In this document: positions 54,876-63,142 of the stretch, piece after piece | Layout of the letters: each line of letters starts with the position of its first letter | How positions within the stretch are numbered: position 1 is the first letter of the stretch | Source of the DNA: Caballeronia sp. Lep1P3 | Lineage (GTDB): Bacteria > Pseudomonadota > Gammaproteobacteria > Burkholderiales > Burkholderiaceae | DNA: 64,000 nucleotides | Reading direction: 5' to 3' | Assembly: GCF_022879595.1 (NCBI RefSeq) | Contig: NZ_CP084265.1 | Location: 1,736,001-1,800,000 of the forward strand | The notes under the pieces: model-generated | Database searches by the model: none | Seen by the model: only the letters and a program-made list of their open reading frames with translations | What the model was told of the DNA's origin: nothing | Position numbers and translations under genes: made by a program

Positions 54876-55691
54876 ATGCAATCAGCCGATCTCTTCTCGT
54901 TCGTCACGCGCCTGCGCGAGCGCGCGCCGCTCGTGCATTGCCTGACGAACCTCGTCGTCACGAATTTCACCGCGAACGTGCTGCTCGCGATCGGCGCCGC
55001 GCCCGCGATGGTCGTCGCGCGCGAAGAAGTCGCCGAGTTCGCGCCGGTCGCGAATGCGCTCCTGGTCAATCTCGGCACGCTCGATGTCCCGCAGACGCGC
55101 GCGATCCGCGCCGCCGTCGAAGCGGCCAACGGCGCGGGCACGCCGTGGGTGCTGGATCCGGTCGCGGTCGGCCCGCTCGCGTTTCGCACGCAGTTCGCGC
55201 AGGAACTGCTCGAAGCGAAGCCCGCCGCGATTCGCGGCAACGCGTCGGAGATCATCAGCCTGTCCGGTGGAACCGCGAGCGGACGCGGCGTGGACAGCAC
55301 CGCCGCCACGGACGCCGCGCTCGATGCCGCGCAAATCCTCGCGCTGGAAACGCAGGCGGTCGTCGCCGTGACGGGCGAAACGGACTACGTCACCGATGGC
55401 CGGCGCGTGATCGCGCTCTCGAACGGCTCGCCCTTGATGACGCGCGTGACCGGCGTCGGCTGCGCGCTTTCGGCGACGGTCGCAGCGTTCGTCGGCGTGG
55501 CCGCATCGCGCGATGAGCACTGGGCGGCGACGGTCGCGGCCATCGCCTATTCGACGGTGGCCGGCGAACTCGCCTCGCGCGACGCCGCGCTGCCCGGCAG
55601 TTTCGCGGTCGCGTATCTCGATCGCCTCGCGTCCGTCGACGCGCACACGTTCGACGCGACGCTCGTGCAGCGCGATGTCGCGCTTTCCTGA
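54876..55691 (+). CDS. thiM: Hydroxyethylthiazole kinase
   Basis: Phosphorylates the thiazole alcohol THZ for thiamine salvage. The 271-residue ribokinase-like protein has the substrate loop HCLTNLVVTNFTANVLLAIG, the ATP site GTPWVLDPVAVGPLAFR, and the anion hole with catalytic Cys-type motif VTGVGCALSATVAAF. It is the first gene of thiM-thiE-thiD, 45 bases after lplT, leaving no room for a TPP riboswitch. Confidence 0.96.
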   Translation: MQSADLFSFVTRLRERAPLVHCLTNLVVTNFTANVLLAIGAAPAMVVAREEVAEFAPVANALLVNLGTLDVPQTRAIRAAVEAANGAGTPWVLDPVAVGPLAFRTQFAQELLEAKPAAIRGNASEIISLSGGTASGRGVDSTAATDAALDAAQILALETQAVVAVTGETDYVTDGRRVIALSNGSPLMTRVTGVGCALSATVAAFVGVAASRDEHWAATVAAIAYSTVAGELASRDAALPGSFAVAYLDRLASVDAHTFDATLVQRDVALS

Positions 55692-55703
55692 CGCGCGCCA
55701 GCC

Positions 55704-56351
55704 ATGCGGCAAACCTTCGACCTTTCGCTCTATCTCGTGCTCGATCCGGTGCAGTGCGGCGGACACGACGCGGCGCTCGCCGTCGCCGCTGCCGCGCTCG
55801 AGGGCGGCGCGACGCTCGTGCAACTGCGCGCGCCCGAGTGGCACAAGCGCGCGTGGCTCGCGCTCGCGCTCGATCTCCTGCCGCTCACGCGCGCGCACGG
55901 CGTGCCGCTCGTGATAAATGATCACGTCGATGTCGCGCTCGCCTCGGGCGCCGATGGCGTGCATGTCGGCCAGCGCGATCTGCCTGCGGAACTCGCGCGG
56001 CGGCTGCTCGGGCCTGACGCGCTGATCGGCCTGTCGGTGTCGAACCTGACCGAAGTCGCCGATGCGAACCGGCTCGAAGGCATCGTCGATTATCTCGGCG
56101 CGGGCCCGGTCTACGCGACGCCGACCAAAACCGACGCGTCGGCGCCGGGCGGCATCGACGGTCTCGCGGCGATGTGCGCGCAGTCGCGTTTCCCGACGGT
56201 CGCGATCGGCGGCATCCAGGCGCACAACGCCGCCGACGTGATGCGCGCGAATCCGGCGGGGCTCGCGGTCGTGTCCGCGATCTGCAAGGCGCGCGATCCG
56301 CGCGACGCCGCTCGTCTGTTGCGCGAAACGATCGCGCGCGCTCAATCCTAA
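55704..56351 (+). CDS. thiE: Thiamine phosphate synthase
   Basis: Joins hydroxymethylpyrimidine diphosphate to thiazole phosphate to make thiamine phosphate. The 215-residue TIM barrel shows LYLVLDPVQCGGHD, ATLVQLRAPEW, PLVINDHVDVALASGADGVH with HVGQRDLPAE, and YLGAGPVYATPTKTDA, all typical of the active site. It starts 12 bases after thiM and ends 8 bases before thiD. Confidence 0.96.
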   Translation: MRQTFDLSLYLVLDPVQCGGHDAALAVAAAALEGGATLVQLRAPEWHKRAWLALALDLLPLTRAHGVPLVINDHVDVALASGADGVHVGQRDLPAELARRLLGPDALIGLSVSNLTEVADANRLEGIVDYLGAGPVYATPTKTDASAPGGIDGLAAMCAQSRFPTVAIGGIQAHNAADVMRANPAGLAVVSAICKARDPRDAARLLRETIARAQS

Positions 56352-56359
56352 TTTCTCTC

Positions 56360-57172
56360 ATGGCTTCGACACAACGCATTCCCAACCTCCTGACGGTCGC
56401 CGGTTCCGATTCCGGCGGCGGCGCGGGCATTCAGGCCGACCTCAAGGCTTTCTCGGCGCTCGGCGCATACGGCGCGAGCGTCGTCACGGCGCTGACCGCG
56501 CAGAACACGCGCGGCGTCACGGCGGTGCACGCGCCGGACCCGTCGTTCGTCGCCGCGCAACTCGACGCCGTGTTCGACGACATCCGCATCGATGCGGTCA
56601 AGATCGGCATGCTGGCGAACGCGGGCATCGTGCGCGCCGTCGCGGATGCGCTCAGGCGCCATCGCCCGGCGCACGTCGTGCTCGATACCGTCATGATCTC
56701 GAAGAGCAACCACGCGCTGCTCGCGCCGGAAGCCGTCGCCGCGTTGCGCGACGAATTGCTGCCGCTCGCGACGCTCGTCACGCCGAATCTGCCCGAAGCG
56801 GCCGCGCTGCTGGGCGCCGAGCCCGCCGCCGACGAAGAGGCGATGGTGCGCCAGGGCGAAGCGCTGCTCTCGGCGGGCGCGCGCGCCGTGCTGATGAAGG
56901 GCGGTCATCTCGCGTCGACGGAAAGCCCGGACTGGCTCATCGAGGCCGCAGGCGCGCTGCGGCTGCCCGGCGCGCGCATCGCACTGAAGAACACGCATGG
57001 AACCGGCTGCACGCTGTCGTCGGCCATCGCCGCGCTGATTCCGCAGACCGACGACCTCGCGAGCGCGACCGCCGAGGCGAAGCGTTACCTGAGCGGCGCA
57101 ATCGAAGCGAGCGCGCGGCTCGACGTCGGGCACGGCGTCGGGCCGGTGCATCACTTCTTCCGGTGGTGGTAA
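56360..57172 (+). CDS. thiD: Hydroxymethylpyrimidine (phosphate) kinase
   Basis: Phosphorylates HMP and HMP phosphate for thiamine synthesis and salvage. The 270-residue ribokinase-fold protein has LLTVAGSDSGGGAGIQADLK at the start, VLDTVMISKSNHALL, TPNLPEAAALLG, and the C-terminal anion hole NTHGTGCTLSSAIAALI. The ATG at 56360 fits the family. Its TAA stop abuts the TAA of the convergent DUF1853 gene with no base between them. Confidence 0.96.
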   Translation: MASTQRIPNLLTVAGSDSGGGAGIQADLKAFSALGAYGASVVTALTAQNTRGVTAVHAPDPSFVAAQLDAVFDDIRIDAVKIGMLANAGIVRAVADALRRHRPAHVVLDTVMISKSNHALLAPEAVAALRDELLPLATLVTPNLPEAAALLGAEPAADEEAMVRQGEALLSAGARAVLMKGGHLASTESPDWLIEAAGALRLPGARIALKNTHGTGCTLSSAIAALIPQTDDLASATAEAKRYLSGAIEASARLDVGHGVGPVHHFFRWW

Positions 57173-58147
57173 TTACTCAGCCATCACGGGCGATGCGGCG
57201 AACGCCCTCGCGCGTTCGGGCCAGTCGTCGGGCACGATGAATCCGCGCGATTCCTCGCGCCAGCCGGCGCCATCGCGGACGTAGGCGGCAACCATCGTCG
57301 GCGACGACACCGCCGTCAGATGCGCGCGGATCGCAGCGGCGTCGCGCGTGAGCGATTTGGCGTCGTCCGCGTGCAGACGGCGCGAAGCGAGCCACGCGAG
57401 ACGCGGCTGAACCACCCACGCGCGGCTGTCGTCGATCACGTCGTTGCGCTCGCTCCATTCCGACGCCGTCAGCCACCAGCCGCGCACATGCTGCGCGCCG
57501 ACTTCCGGCGCGGGCTCGACGGCTTCATCGCGATAAAAGAGCCGCCCCTTGACGAACGCCTGCGCCTGCCACGGCCCACCGAGGCCGAGCGCGGCGAACT
57601 CCGGGCGCGACGTCAGCGCGAGCTGATGCGTCAGCAAGCGCGCGTGCTTGAGGTCGAAGCGGTCCTGCAGGTTCGGGCCGACGTAATCGGATAAACGCGC
57701 GGATAACGGCGCGGATAAACGCTCATCGTCGCCGATATGCAGATAGAACTTCACCGCCAGTTCCCAATGCAGCCGCGCGCCGCGCGCCGTCTCCAGCAGG
57801 AAGTCGCACTCCCCGATGGTCCGCCGTTGGCGCCTGAGCGGAACATTCGCCGCGATCAGCCGCGCGGCGGGCCCTTGCGCGAGGAAAAATTCGAGCAGAC
57901 TTTCGGCGTAAATGCCGAGGCGCGTGGACTTGGGATTGCGCGAGCGGACGTGGAGCGCTTGCGGAGCGGCATCGAGCGCGGCGAGCCAGGCGAGCGTCGC
58001 GTCGCGCTCCTCTGCCGATTCGAACGGCTGCGCGAGCGGCGCGCCCGCCGCGCGCGCGCGCAGAAGATCCGGCGAGAAAAGCAGCCACGCGAGATCGCGC
58101 ACGGTCGCGTCCTCGAATCGATCGACGAGACGCGACAGGTCGGTCAT
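57173..58147 (-). CDS. DUF1853 family protein
   Basis: An uncharacterised 324-residue protein of the DUF1853 type. The conserved core is in the first half: GIYAESLLEFFLAQ (79-92), GECDFLLE (112-119) and HWELAVKFYLHIGD (127-140). Glu82, Asp115, Glu129 and Lys133 are arranged much like a PD-(D/E)XK nuclease site, but the spacing is not perfect and the role is inferred only. The second half has NLQDRFDLKHARLLTHQLAL. Its ATG overlaps the stop of the uracil-DNA glycosylase gene as ATGA. Confidence 0.85.
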   Translation of the reverse strand: MTDLSRLVDRFEDATVRDLAWLLFSPDLLRARAAGAPLAQPFESAEERDATLAWLAALDAAPQALHVRSRNPKSTRLGIYAESLLEFFLAQGPAARLIAANVPLRRQRRTIGECDFLLETARGARLHWELAVKFYLHIGDDERLSAPLSARLSDYVGPNLQDRFDLKHARLLTHQLALTSRPEFAALGLGGPWQAQAFVKGRLFYRDEAVEPAPEVGAQHVRGWWLTASEWSERNDVIDDSRAWVVQPRLAWLASRRLHADDAKSLTRDAAAIRAHLTAVSSPTMVAAYVRDGAGWREESRGFIVPDDWPERARAFAASPVMAE

Positions 58148-59046
58148 CGGCGCGCGGCCTTGTCGGCTCCTGCTTCGACGCCGAGTGCGGCGAGCGCATC
58201 GGCGTAGGTCTTGCGCGCGAGGCAGAGATCGGCCCAGGCTTTCGCCTTGTCCGGCAGGCTGCGCAGCAGATAAGCAGGGTGATAGGTGACGACGACCGGC
58301 ACCCCGCGATACTCATGCACCTGCCCGCGCAGCGACGCGATGCTTCCCTCGCTCCGGAGCAGACTTTGCGCGGCGAAGCGCCCGAGCGCGACGATCACCT
58401 TCGGCTTGACCAGTTCCACCTGACGCCGCAGATACGGCTCGCAGCGCGCGACTTCATCCGGCTCGGGATTGCGGTTGCCGGGCGGCCGGCACTTGATGAC
58501 GTTCGCGATATAGACGTTCGATTCGCGCGACAGCGACAGCGCGCGCAGCATGTTGTCGAGCAGCTTGCCCGCCTGCCCGACAAACGGCTCGCCTTGCTTG
58601 TCCTCGTTCTCGCCGGGCGCTTCGCCGATCAGCATCCAGTCGGCTTCGGGATCGCCGACGCCGAACACGGTATTCGTGCGGCGCTCGCACAGGCGGCAGC
58701 GCTCGCAACCCGCGACGCGCTCGGAGAGCGTGGCCCAGTCGAGCGCGTCGATGTCCTCGGGAACGTCGACGGTGACGGCCGGCGCATGCGATGGCGCTTC
58801 GTCGGTCCACGGAAGATCGTCGTCGGGTGCGACCGGCGGCTCGGGCGCGCGTGCATCGGCCGTATCCGCTTGATTTTCCACGGCGACCGGTTCGGCTTCC
58901 ATTGCCGCGCGCACTGGCGCGGGTTGGGTCTCAATAGGCGCTTCGCCGGAACCGGCGGGCGCGGGAACGGCATCGGCATGCGTGCCTCGCCGGACCCACA
59001 CCGGACCGAATCCGAGTTCCTCGACCAGCCATTCATCGAGCGCCAT
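58144..59046 (-). CDS. Family 4-type uracil-DNA glycosylase
   Basis: Removes uracil from DNA. In the 300-residue protein the [4Fe-4S] ligands are Cys114, Cys117, Cys186 and Cys202 ([22 protein letters not shown]), with the 16-residue spacing of thermophilic family 4 enzymes. The active-site motif is [20 protein letters not shown] and the DNA-binding loop TYHPAYLLR. Residues 20-100 form an Ala/Pro/Glu-rich disordered arm absent from short family members. Its start overlaps rimI by 14 bases and its stop overlaps DUF1853. Confidence 0.93.
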   Translation of the reverse strand: MALDEWLVEELGFGPVWVRRGTHADAVPAPAGSGEAPIETQPAPVRAAMEAEPVAVENQADTADARAPEPPVAPDDDLPWTDEAPSHAPAVTVDVPEDIDALDWATLSERVAGCERCRLCERRTNTVFGVGDPEADWMLIGEAPGENEDKQGEPFVGQAGKLLDNMLRALSLSRESNVYIANVIKCRPPGNRNPEPDEVARCEPYLRRQVELVKPKVIVALGRFAAQSLLRSEGSIASLRGQVHEYRGVPVVVTYHPAYLLRSLPDKAKAWADLCLARKTYADALAALGVEAGADKAARR

Positions 59047-59524
59047 GCGCACTCTCCTTGAACGACAGACGCATGACGATTGCGTCCTCGCGCGATCGAT
59101 GCCGCGCTGGGTAATAGTTCTTGCGGCGCCCGATGGCGGTGAACCCGAAGCGCTCGTAAAGCTGGATCGCACGCGGATTCGAGGGCCGCACTTCGAGCAG
59201 CATGCCATCGAGCTTCTCGGCGCGCGCGATACGTACCGCTTCGCGCAGCAGCGTGAGTCCCGCGCCGGCGCGCTGCGCGGACGGCGCGACGCAAAGGTTG
59301 AGCAGATGCATCTCATCGACGACCGGCATCAGCACGCAATAGCCGATGAGCGTCCCGGTGACGTGACGCAGGCACACGCCGTAATAACCGTTGCGCAGCG
59401 AGTCCTGGAAATTGCCGCGGCTCCACGGGAATTCGTAGGCGAGCTTCTCGACGGCGGCGACTTCGTCGAGGTCGGCTTCGGTCATCGGCGTGAGATACCG
59501 ATCCGCGAGCAGGACGCCGCTCAC
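59033..59524 (-). CDS. rimI: Ribosomal protein S18 alanine N-acetyltransferase
   Basis: A 163-residue GNAT enzyme that acetylates the N-terminus of S18 and probably other proteins. The acetyl-CoA loop is LCVAPSAQRAGAGLTLL, and RPSNPRAIQLYERFGFTAIG is the conserved C-terminal segment, with YEFPWSRGNFQDSL near the N-terminus. Placement next to tsaB is the standard context for RimI. It overlaps tsaB by four bases and the downstream glycosylase gene by 14. Confidence 0.93.
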   Translation of the reverse strand: MSGVLLADRYLTPMTEADLDEVAAVEKLAYEFPWSRGNFQDSLRNGYYGVCLRHVTGTLIGYCVLMPVVDEMHLLNLCVAPSAQRAGAGLTLLREAVRIARAEKLDGMLLEVRPSNPRAIQLYERFGFTAIGRRKNYYPARHRSREDAIVMRLSFKESAHGAR

Positions 59525-60345
59525 CGCAGCGCCTCCTCATTCGACGCCTGTGCGTTGCGGCCCGCAGCCGCGCGCGCCTCGGTGCGCTCGGCGGTTGTTT
59601 GCGCAACCTTGTTGCGCACGTACTCGGGCGCGGCCAGTTCCGGCGCGATGGCGCGGCCGGCGCGCCACGCCCGCAGCGCGAGCAGTGCGACGGGCAGCGC
59701 GTGCGGCAGCGCGTCGCGATCGACGTGCGATGCCGCGGCGAGCGCCGGCAGTCGATCGCCGAAAGCCGCCGCTGCGTTCCCGGCGAGCGCGAAAGGCGCA
59801 TCGGGAAGCGGCAGCGCGGCGGGCGCATCGAGCGATGCGGGAAATATCGTGCGCCATTCGCCGGTGTCACTGCTCGCGTCCGGTCCGGACGCATATTCGT
59901 ATTGCGCCCAGTAGACCTCGTCCATGCGCGCATCGAGCGCGGCGAGCACGCGCGGCGGCAGCGAAGGATCGCGAAGCCGCGCAAATTCCGCGCACGCGAG
60001 CAGCGTGCTCACCGGCACGACCGGAACGTTCAGCCCGAACGCGAGCCCTTGCGCGACGCCCGTCGCGGTGCGCAGCCCGGTGAACGACCCCGGCCCCGCG
60101 CCGAACGCGATCGCGTTGCATTCGGCGAGCGCGAGTCCGGCTTCGTCGAGCAATTCGCGCACGGCGGGCAGAAGGCGCGTGCTCGATACCGCGCCGGTCG
60201 CTTCGTGGCGGACCCAGACATGAATGCCGCCGTTCGCATAATGCGGCGCGGCGGCGGGAGATTGCGCGGCGGGATCGTCGAGCAGGAGCGCGACGGAGCA
60301 GAATTCCGTCGATGTATCGAGGGCGAGCAATACGGAGCGTGTCAT
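59521..60345 (-). CDS. tsaB: tRNA threonylcarbamoyladenosine synthesis protein TsaB
   Basis: Scaffold partner of TsaD and TsaE in making t6A37 of tRNAs that read ANN codons. The 274-residue ASKHA-fold protein begins MTRSVLLALDTSTEFCSVAL and has LLPAVRELLDEAGL and AFGAGPGSFTGLRTATGVAQ, the TsaB signature. It is longer than the E. coli protein (231) through a variable C-terminal part ending NAQASNEEALR. It heads the tsaB-rimI-glycosylase-DUF1853 run and is divergent from the acyl-CoA-binding protein gene. Confidence 0.94.
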   Translation of the reverse strand: MTRSVLLALDTSTEFCSVALLLDDPAAQSPAAAPHYANGGIHVWVRHEATGAVSSTRLLPAVRELLDEAGLALAECNAIAFGAGPGSFTGLRTATGVAQGLAFGLNVPVVPVSTLLACAEFARLRDPSLPPRVLAALDARMDEVYWAQYEYASGPDASSDTGEWRTIFPASLDAPAALPLPDAPFALAGNAAAAFGDRLPALAAASHVDRDALPHALPVALLALRAWRAGRAIAPELAAPEYVRNKVAQTTAERTEARAAAGRNAQASNEEALR

Positions 60346-60460
60346 AGGCGACATTGTAATGCGGGACCGTCCCGGCTTTCGCGCTGCCGGTGCGCGACGC
60401 ACCACCGCCAGATGCCGGCGCGGATTCGAGGAAAGACTCCATGGCCGCTCGCGCACCGCT

Positions 60461-60469
60461 TGCTAAGAT
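60461..60469 (+). promoter_or_regulatory. Extended -10 upstream of the acyl-CoA-binding protein gene
   Basis: TGCTAAGAT lies 32 bases before the ATG, the same TGC-plus-hexamer form as before smpB. No convincing -35 is seen. Confidence 0.4.
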
Positions 60470-60501
60470 CGTCGGCCAATCACGATGCAAAGGACCCGCG
60501 C

Positions 60502-60771
60502 ATGACCGACATCGACCAGCAATTCGCTCAAGCCCAGGCCGACGTGCAGCAATTGCCCGAGCGTCCCGGCAATCTCACGCTGCTGCGTCTCTATGCGCTT
60601 TACAAGCAGGCGAGCCTCGGCGACGTGCAGGGCGAAAAGCCCGGTTTCGCCGATATCGCCGGCAAGTACAAGTACGAGGCATGGGCCGCCCTCAAAGGCA
60701 CGCCCGCCGACACGGCGAAACAGCATTACGTGGAACTCGTGGAATCGCTGAAAAGCGGCGACGCCGCCTGA
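60502..60771 (+). CDS. Acyl-CoA-binding protein
   Basis: An 89-residue four-helix ACBP that binds long-chain acyl-CoA and buffers or delivers it in the cytosol. Key residues are present: LYALYKQASLGDVQGEKPG (helix 2 with Tyr and Lys for CoA) and KYKYEAWAALKGTPADTAKQ (helix 3 with the Lys and Trp). AAGGA precedes the ATG. The family is universal in eukaryotes and patchy in bacteria. It forms a single-gene unit divergent from tsaB. Confidence 0.93.
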   Translation: MTDIDQQFAQAQADVQQLPERPGNLTLLRLYALYKQASLGDVQGEKPGFADIAGKYKYEAWAALKGTPADTAKQHYVELVESLKSGDAA

Positions 60772-61200
60772 AGCCGCGCACCGCGCCCCGCATGCCCCGC
60801 AATGGCGAGCGATGCGTCAATATGTGGCGCGGTGCAGCAAAATACGATATACTGCTCGTCAAGCATTGATTGCGAGTTACCCGCCAAAAAGCAGGAATCT
60901 CGCGACAAGAGCTTCGTAGCGTTTTGCTCCAATCCAGTTTAGAAACTGTCCCTTCCCTGCCAGGCCGTAGCGCACCGTTTTTTGCGCTGCTTCATTCGCG
61001 GCCCGTCATGCACCAGGCTGACGTCAGCGCTCTTGCCGAGCCTGCCGTATCCGATACAGCTTCTAACAACGATACTCGCCCTCCGTTCGTGCGAGTTGCC
61101 CCCGTTTTTCGATTTGCTCGCTGTTTTTTCGCTCGCTGAATCCAACGACTTGGGTATGCCGATTGGCGCCGACGCCTCATTCCCCGTTTCAAGGATCGAC
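60772..61200 (+). other. Long upstream region of the DEAD-box helicase gene
   Basis: The 429 bases contain no convincing gene. A TATACT (60848-60853) is a possible -10, which would give a leader of about 340 bases; the -35 is poor. Short repeats GCTCGCTG occur twice around a T run near 61118-61140. The helicase frame stays open from an ATG at 60982, but the residues it would add are not helicase-like. Confidence 0.4.
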
Positions 61201-62853
61201 ATGACTTCGAGCATCACCCAAAGCCCGTTGGACAACATCGCAGCACAAGCGCTTGACATCACCCGCGCGACGGATGCACCCGCCGCAGCCCCGGCCGCCG
61301 AAGCCCCCGCCGGCCCCACCTTCGAATCCCTCGGCCTTTCCGCCGATATCGTTTCCGCACTGACGGCCGCCGGCTATCAGGCGCCGACGCCCGTGCAGCA
61401 GCGCGCGATTCCCGCTGCGCTCGCCGGACGCGACCTGCTCGTGTCGAGCCCGACCGGTTCGGGCAAGACCGCGGCGTTCATGCTGCCGGCGATCGAAAAG
61501 TTCGCGCAACTCGAGAAGCTCTCGGCGCAGCAGCCGCGCCAGCCGCGCGATCCGAACGCGCGCCCGGGCCGTCGCCCGCAGCCCGTCGCCCGCCCGCAAC
61601 TGCTCGTGCTCACGCCGACGCGCGAACTCGCGATGCAGGTCTCCGCTGCCGCGACCACGTATGGCCGCCATCTGCGCCGCCTGCGCACCGTCAGCATTCT
61701 CGGCGGTGTCGCGTATGGCCAGCAATTGATGCTGCTCGCAAAGAATCCCGAGATTCTCGTCGCGACGCCGGGCCGTCTGATCGACCATCTGGAGCGCGGC
61801 CGTATCGACCTGTCGAGCCTCAACATGCTCGTGCTCGACGAAGCCGACCGCATGCTCGACATGGGCTTCATCGAAGACATCGAGACGATCGTCGCGGCAA
61901 CGCCGGCTTCGCGCCAGACGCTGCTTTTCTCGGCGACCATCGACGGCAAGATCTCGTCGCTCACGGGCCGTCTCCTGAAGGATCCCGAGCGCATCGAGAT
62001 CGTGCAGAAACTCGAAGCGCGCACGAACATCGCGCAGACCGTGCATTACGTCGATGACCGCGATCATAAGGATCGCCTGCTCGACCATCTGCTGCGCGAC
62101 GCCGGGCTGGATCAGGCCATCGTGTTCACGGCGACCAAGAGCGATGCGGACCTGATCGCCAATCGTCTCTCCGACGCGGGTTTCGAATCTGCCGCGCTGC
62201 ACGGCGACCTGCCGCAAGGCGCGCGCAATCGCACGATCCGCGCGCTGCGCGAGCGGCGCGTGCGCGTGCTGGTGGCAACGGACGTGGCCGCGCGCGGTAT
62301 CGACATTCCGGGCATCACGCACGTTTTCAACTACGACCTGCCGAAGTTCGCCGAAGACTACGTGCACCGCATCGGCCGCACGGGTCGCGCGGGACGCAGC
62401 GGCACGGCGGTGAGCCTCGTGCATCACGCCGAAACGGGTGCGTTGAAGCGCATCGAGCGCTTCGTGCGCGCGCCGTTGCCGGTGAACGTCGTCGTCGGTT
62501 TCGAACCGCGCAAGTCGCCGCCCAAGAGCGGCTTCGGCGGCCGCGGCCGTCCGGGCGGCAGCAACGGCGGTCGCCGCTTCGGCAGCGGCAGCAGCAGCAA
62601 CGGCGGTGGCAACGGGCGCGGCTACGGCCCGGGCAATGCGAGCGGCTACGGCAACAAGTCGAACACCGGGTCGCGCGAAGGTGGCTATCGTGAAGGCGGT
62701 TATCGCGATGGCGGCTATCGCGGCAGCAACGCGGGCAGCGGCGATCGCGACGGCGGTTATCGCGGTGGCAATCGCGAAGGCGGTTTCGGCCAGCGCGACG
62801 GCTACAGCGCACGCCGCAACGACGGTCCGCGCGCGCCGCGTCGTGGCAGCTGA
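61201..62853 (+). CDS. DEAD-box RNA helicase, RhlE-like
   Basis: A 550-residue ATP-dependent RNA helicase for rRNA or mRNA remodelling. The Q motif PTFESLGLSADIV, Walker A SSPTGSGKTAAFM, PTRELAMQV, VLDEADRMLDMGF, LLFSAT and DYVHRIGRTGRAGRSG are all present. The N-terminal 38 residues are Ala/Pro-rich. From about residue 435 the tail is Gly, Arg, Ser, Asn and Tyr-rich with GGYREGGYRDGGYRGS repeats, a likely disordered RNA-binding arm. AAGGA precedes the ATG at 61201. A strong terminator follows. Confidence 0.94.
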   Translation: MTSSITQSPLDNIAAQALDITRATDAPAAAPAAEAPAGPTFESLGLSADIVSALTAAGYQAPTPVQQRAIPAALAGRDLLVSSPTGSGKTAAFMLPAIEKFAQLEKLSAQQPRQPRDPNARPGRRPQPVARPQLLVLTPTRELAMQVSAAATTYGRHLRRLRTVSILGGVAYGQQLMLLAKNPEILVATPGRLIDHLERGRIDLSSLNMLVLDEADRMLDMGFIEDIETIVAATPASRQTLLFSATIDGKISSLTGRLLKDPERIEIVQKLEARTNIAQTVHYVDDRDHKDRLLDHLLRDAGLDQAIVFTATKSDADLIANRLSDAGFESAALHGDLPQGARNRTIRALRERRVRVLVATDVAARGIDIPGITHVFNYDLPKFAEDYVHRIGRTGRAGRSGTAVSLVHHAETGALKRIERFVRAPLPVNVVVGFEPRKSPPKSGFGGRGRPGGSNGGRRFGSGSSSNGGGNGRGYGPGNASGYGNKSNTGSREGGYREGGYRDGGYRGSNAGSGDRDGGYRGGNREGGFGQRDGYSARRNDGPRAPRRGS

Positions 62854-62878
62854 TCGGGCCGCGTAACGGTCGATCACT

Positions 62879-62898
62879 GGAGGGCTTCGACGCCCTCC
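62879..62898 (+). other. Hairpin after the helicase gene
   Basis: GGAGGGC (62879-62885) pairs with GCCCTCC (62892-62898) around a 6-base loop, 25 bases after the helicase stop and just before the main terminator. It may stabilise the 3' end of the mRNA. Confidence 0.6.
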
Positions 62899-62911
62899 TC
62901 GATACTCAAAG

Positions 62912-62942
62912 AAAACCGATGCCTTGCGCATCGGTTTTTTTT
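62912..62942 (+). terminator. Intrinsic terminator of the helicase gene
   Basis: AAAACCGATGC (62912-62922) pairs with GCATCGGTTTT (62928-62938) around CTTGC and runs into eight T residues (62935-62942). Textbook form, 58 bases after the helicase stop. Confidence 0.88.
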
Positions 62943-63008
62943 CGTCCGTCGCTTTATTTCACGATATGCAACGGCTTTTTGGGTCGCAAAAGACGTGCTG
63001 CGCGGCAC

Positions 63009-63042
63009 AACGGCTTCCCTTGCGTCATGGGAAAGCCGTTTT
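63009..63042 (+). terminator. Second hairpin with short T run before aceA
   Basis: AACGGCTTCCC (63009-63019) pairs with GGGAAAGCCGTT (63029-63040), with one bulged A, and is followed by TTTT. It is 67 bases after the helicase terminator and 216 before aceA, so it belongs to neither gene in an obvious way. It could end a short non-coding transcript or lie in the aceA leader. Confidence 0.4.
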
Positions 63043-63142
63043 CACATTATGCAACTCCACGTTCAAGCTGTTGATTATACGAGCCTAATTTCGTAGCGAA
63101 TTCTCCGAAAGACCGCTTCTTTTCGCGTTCCGACTTCCCTAG

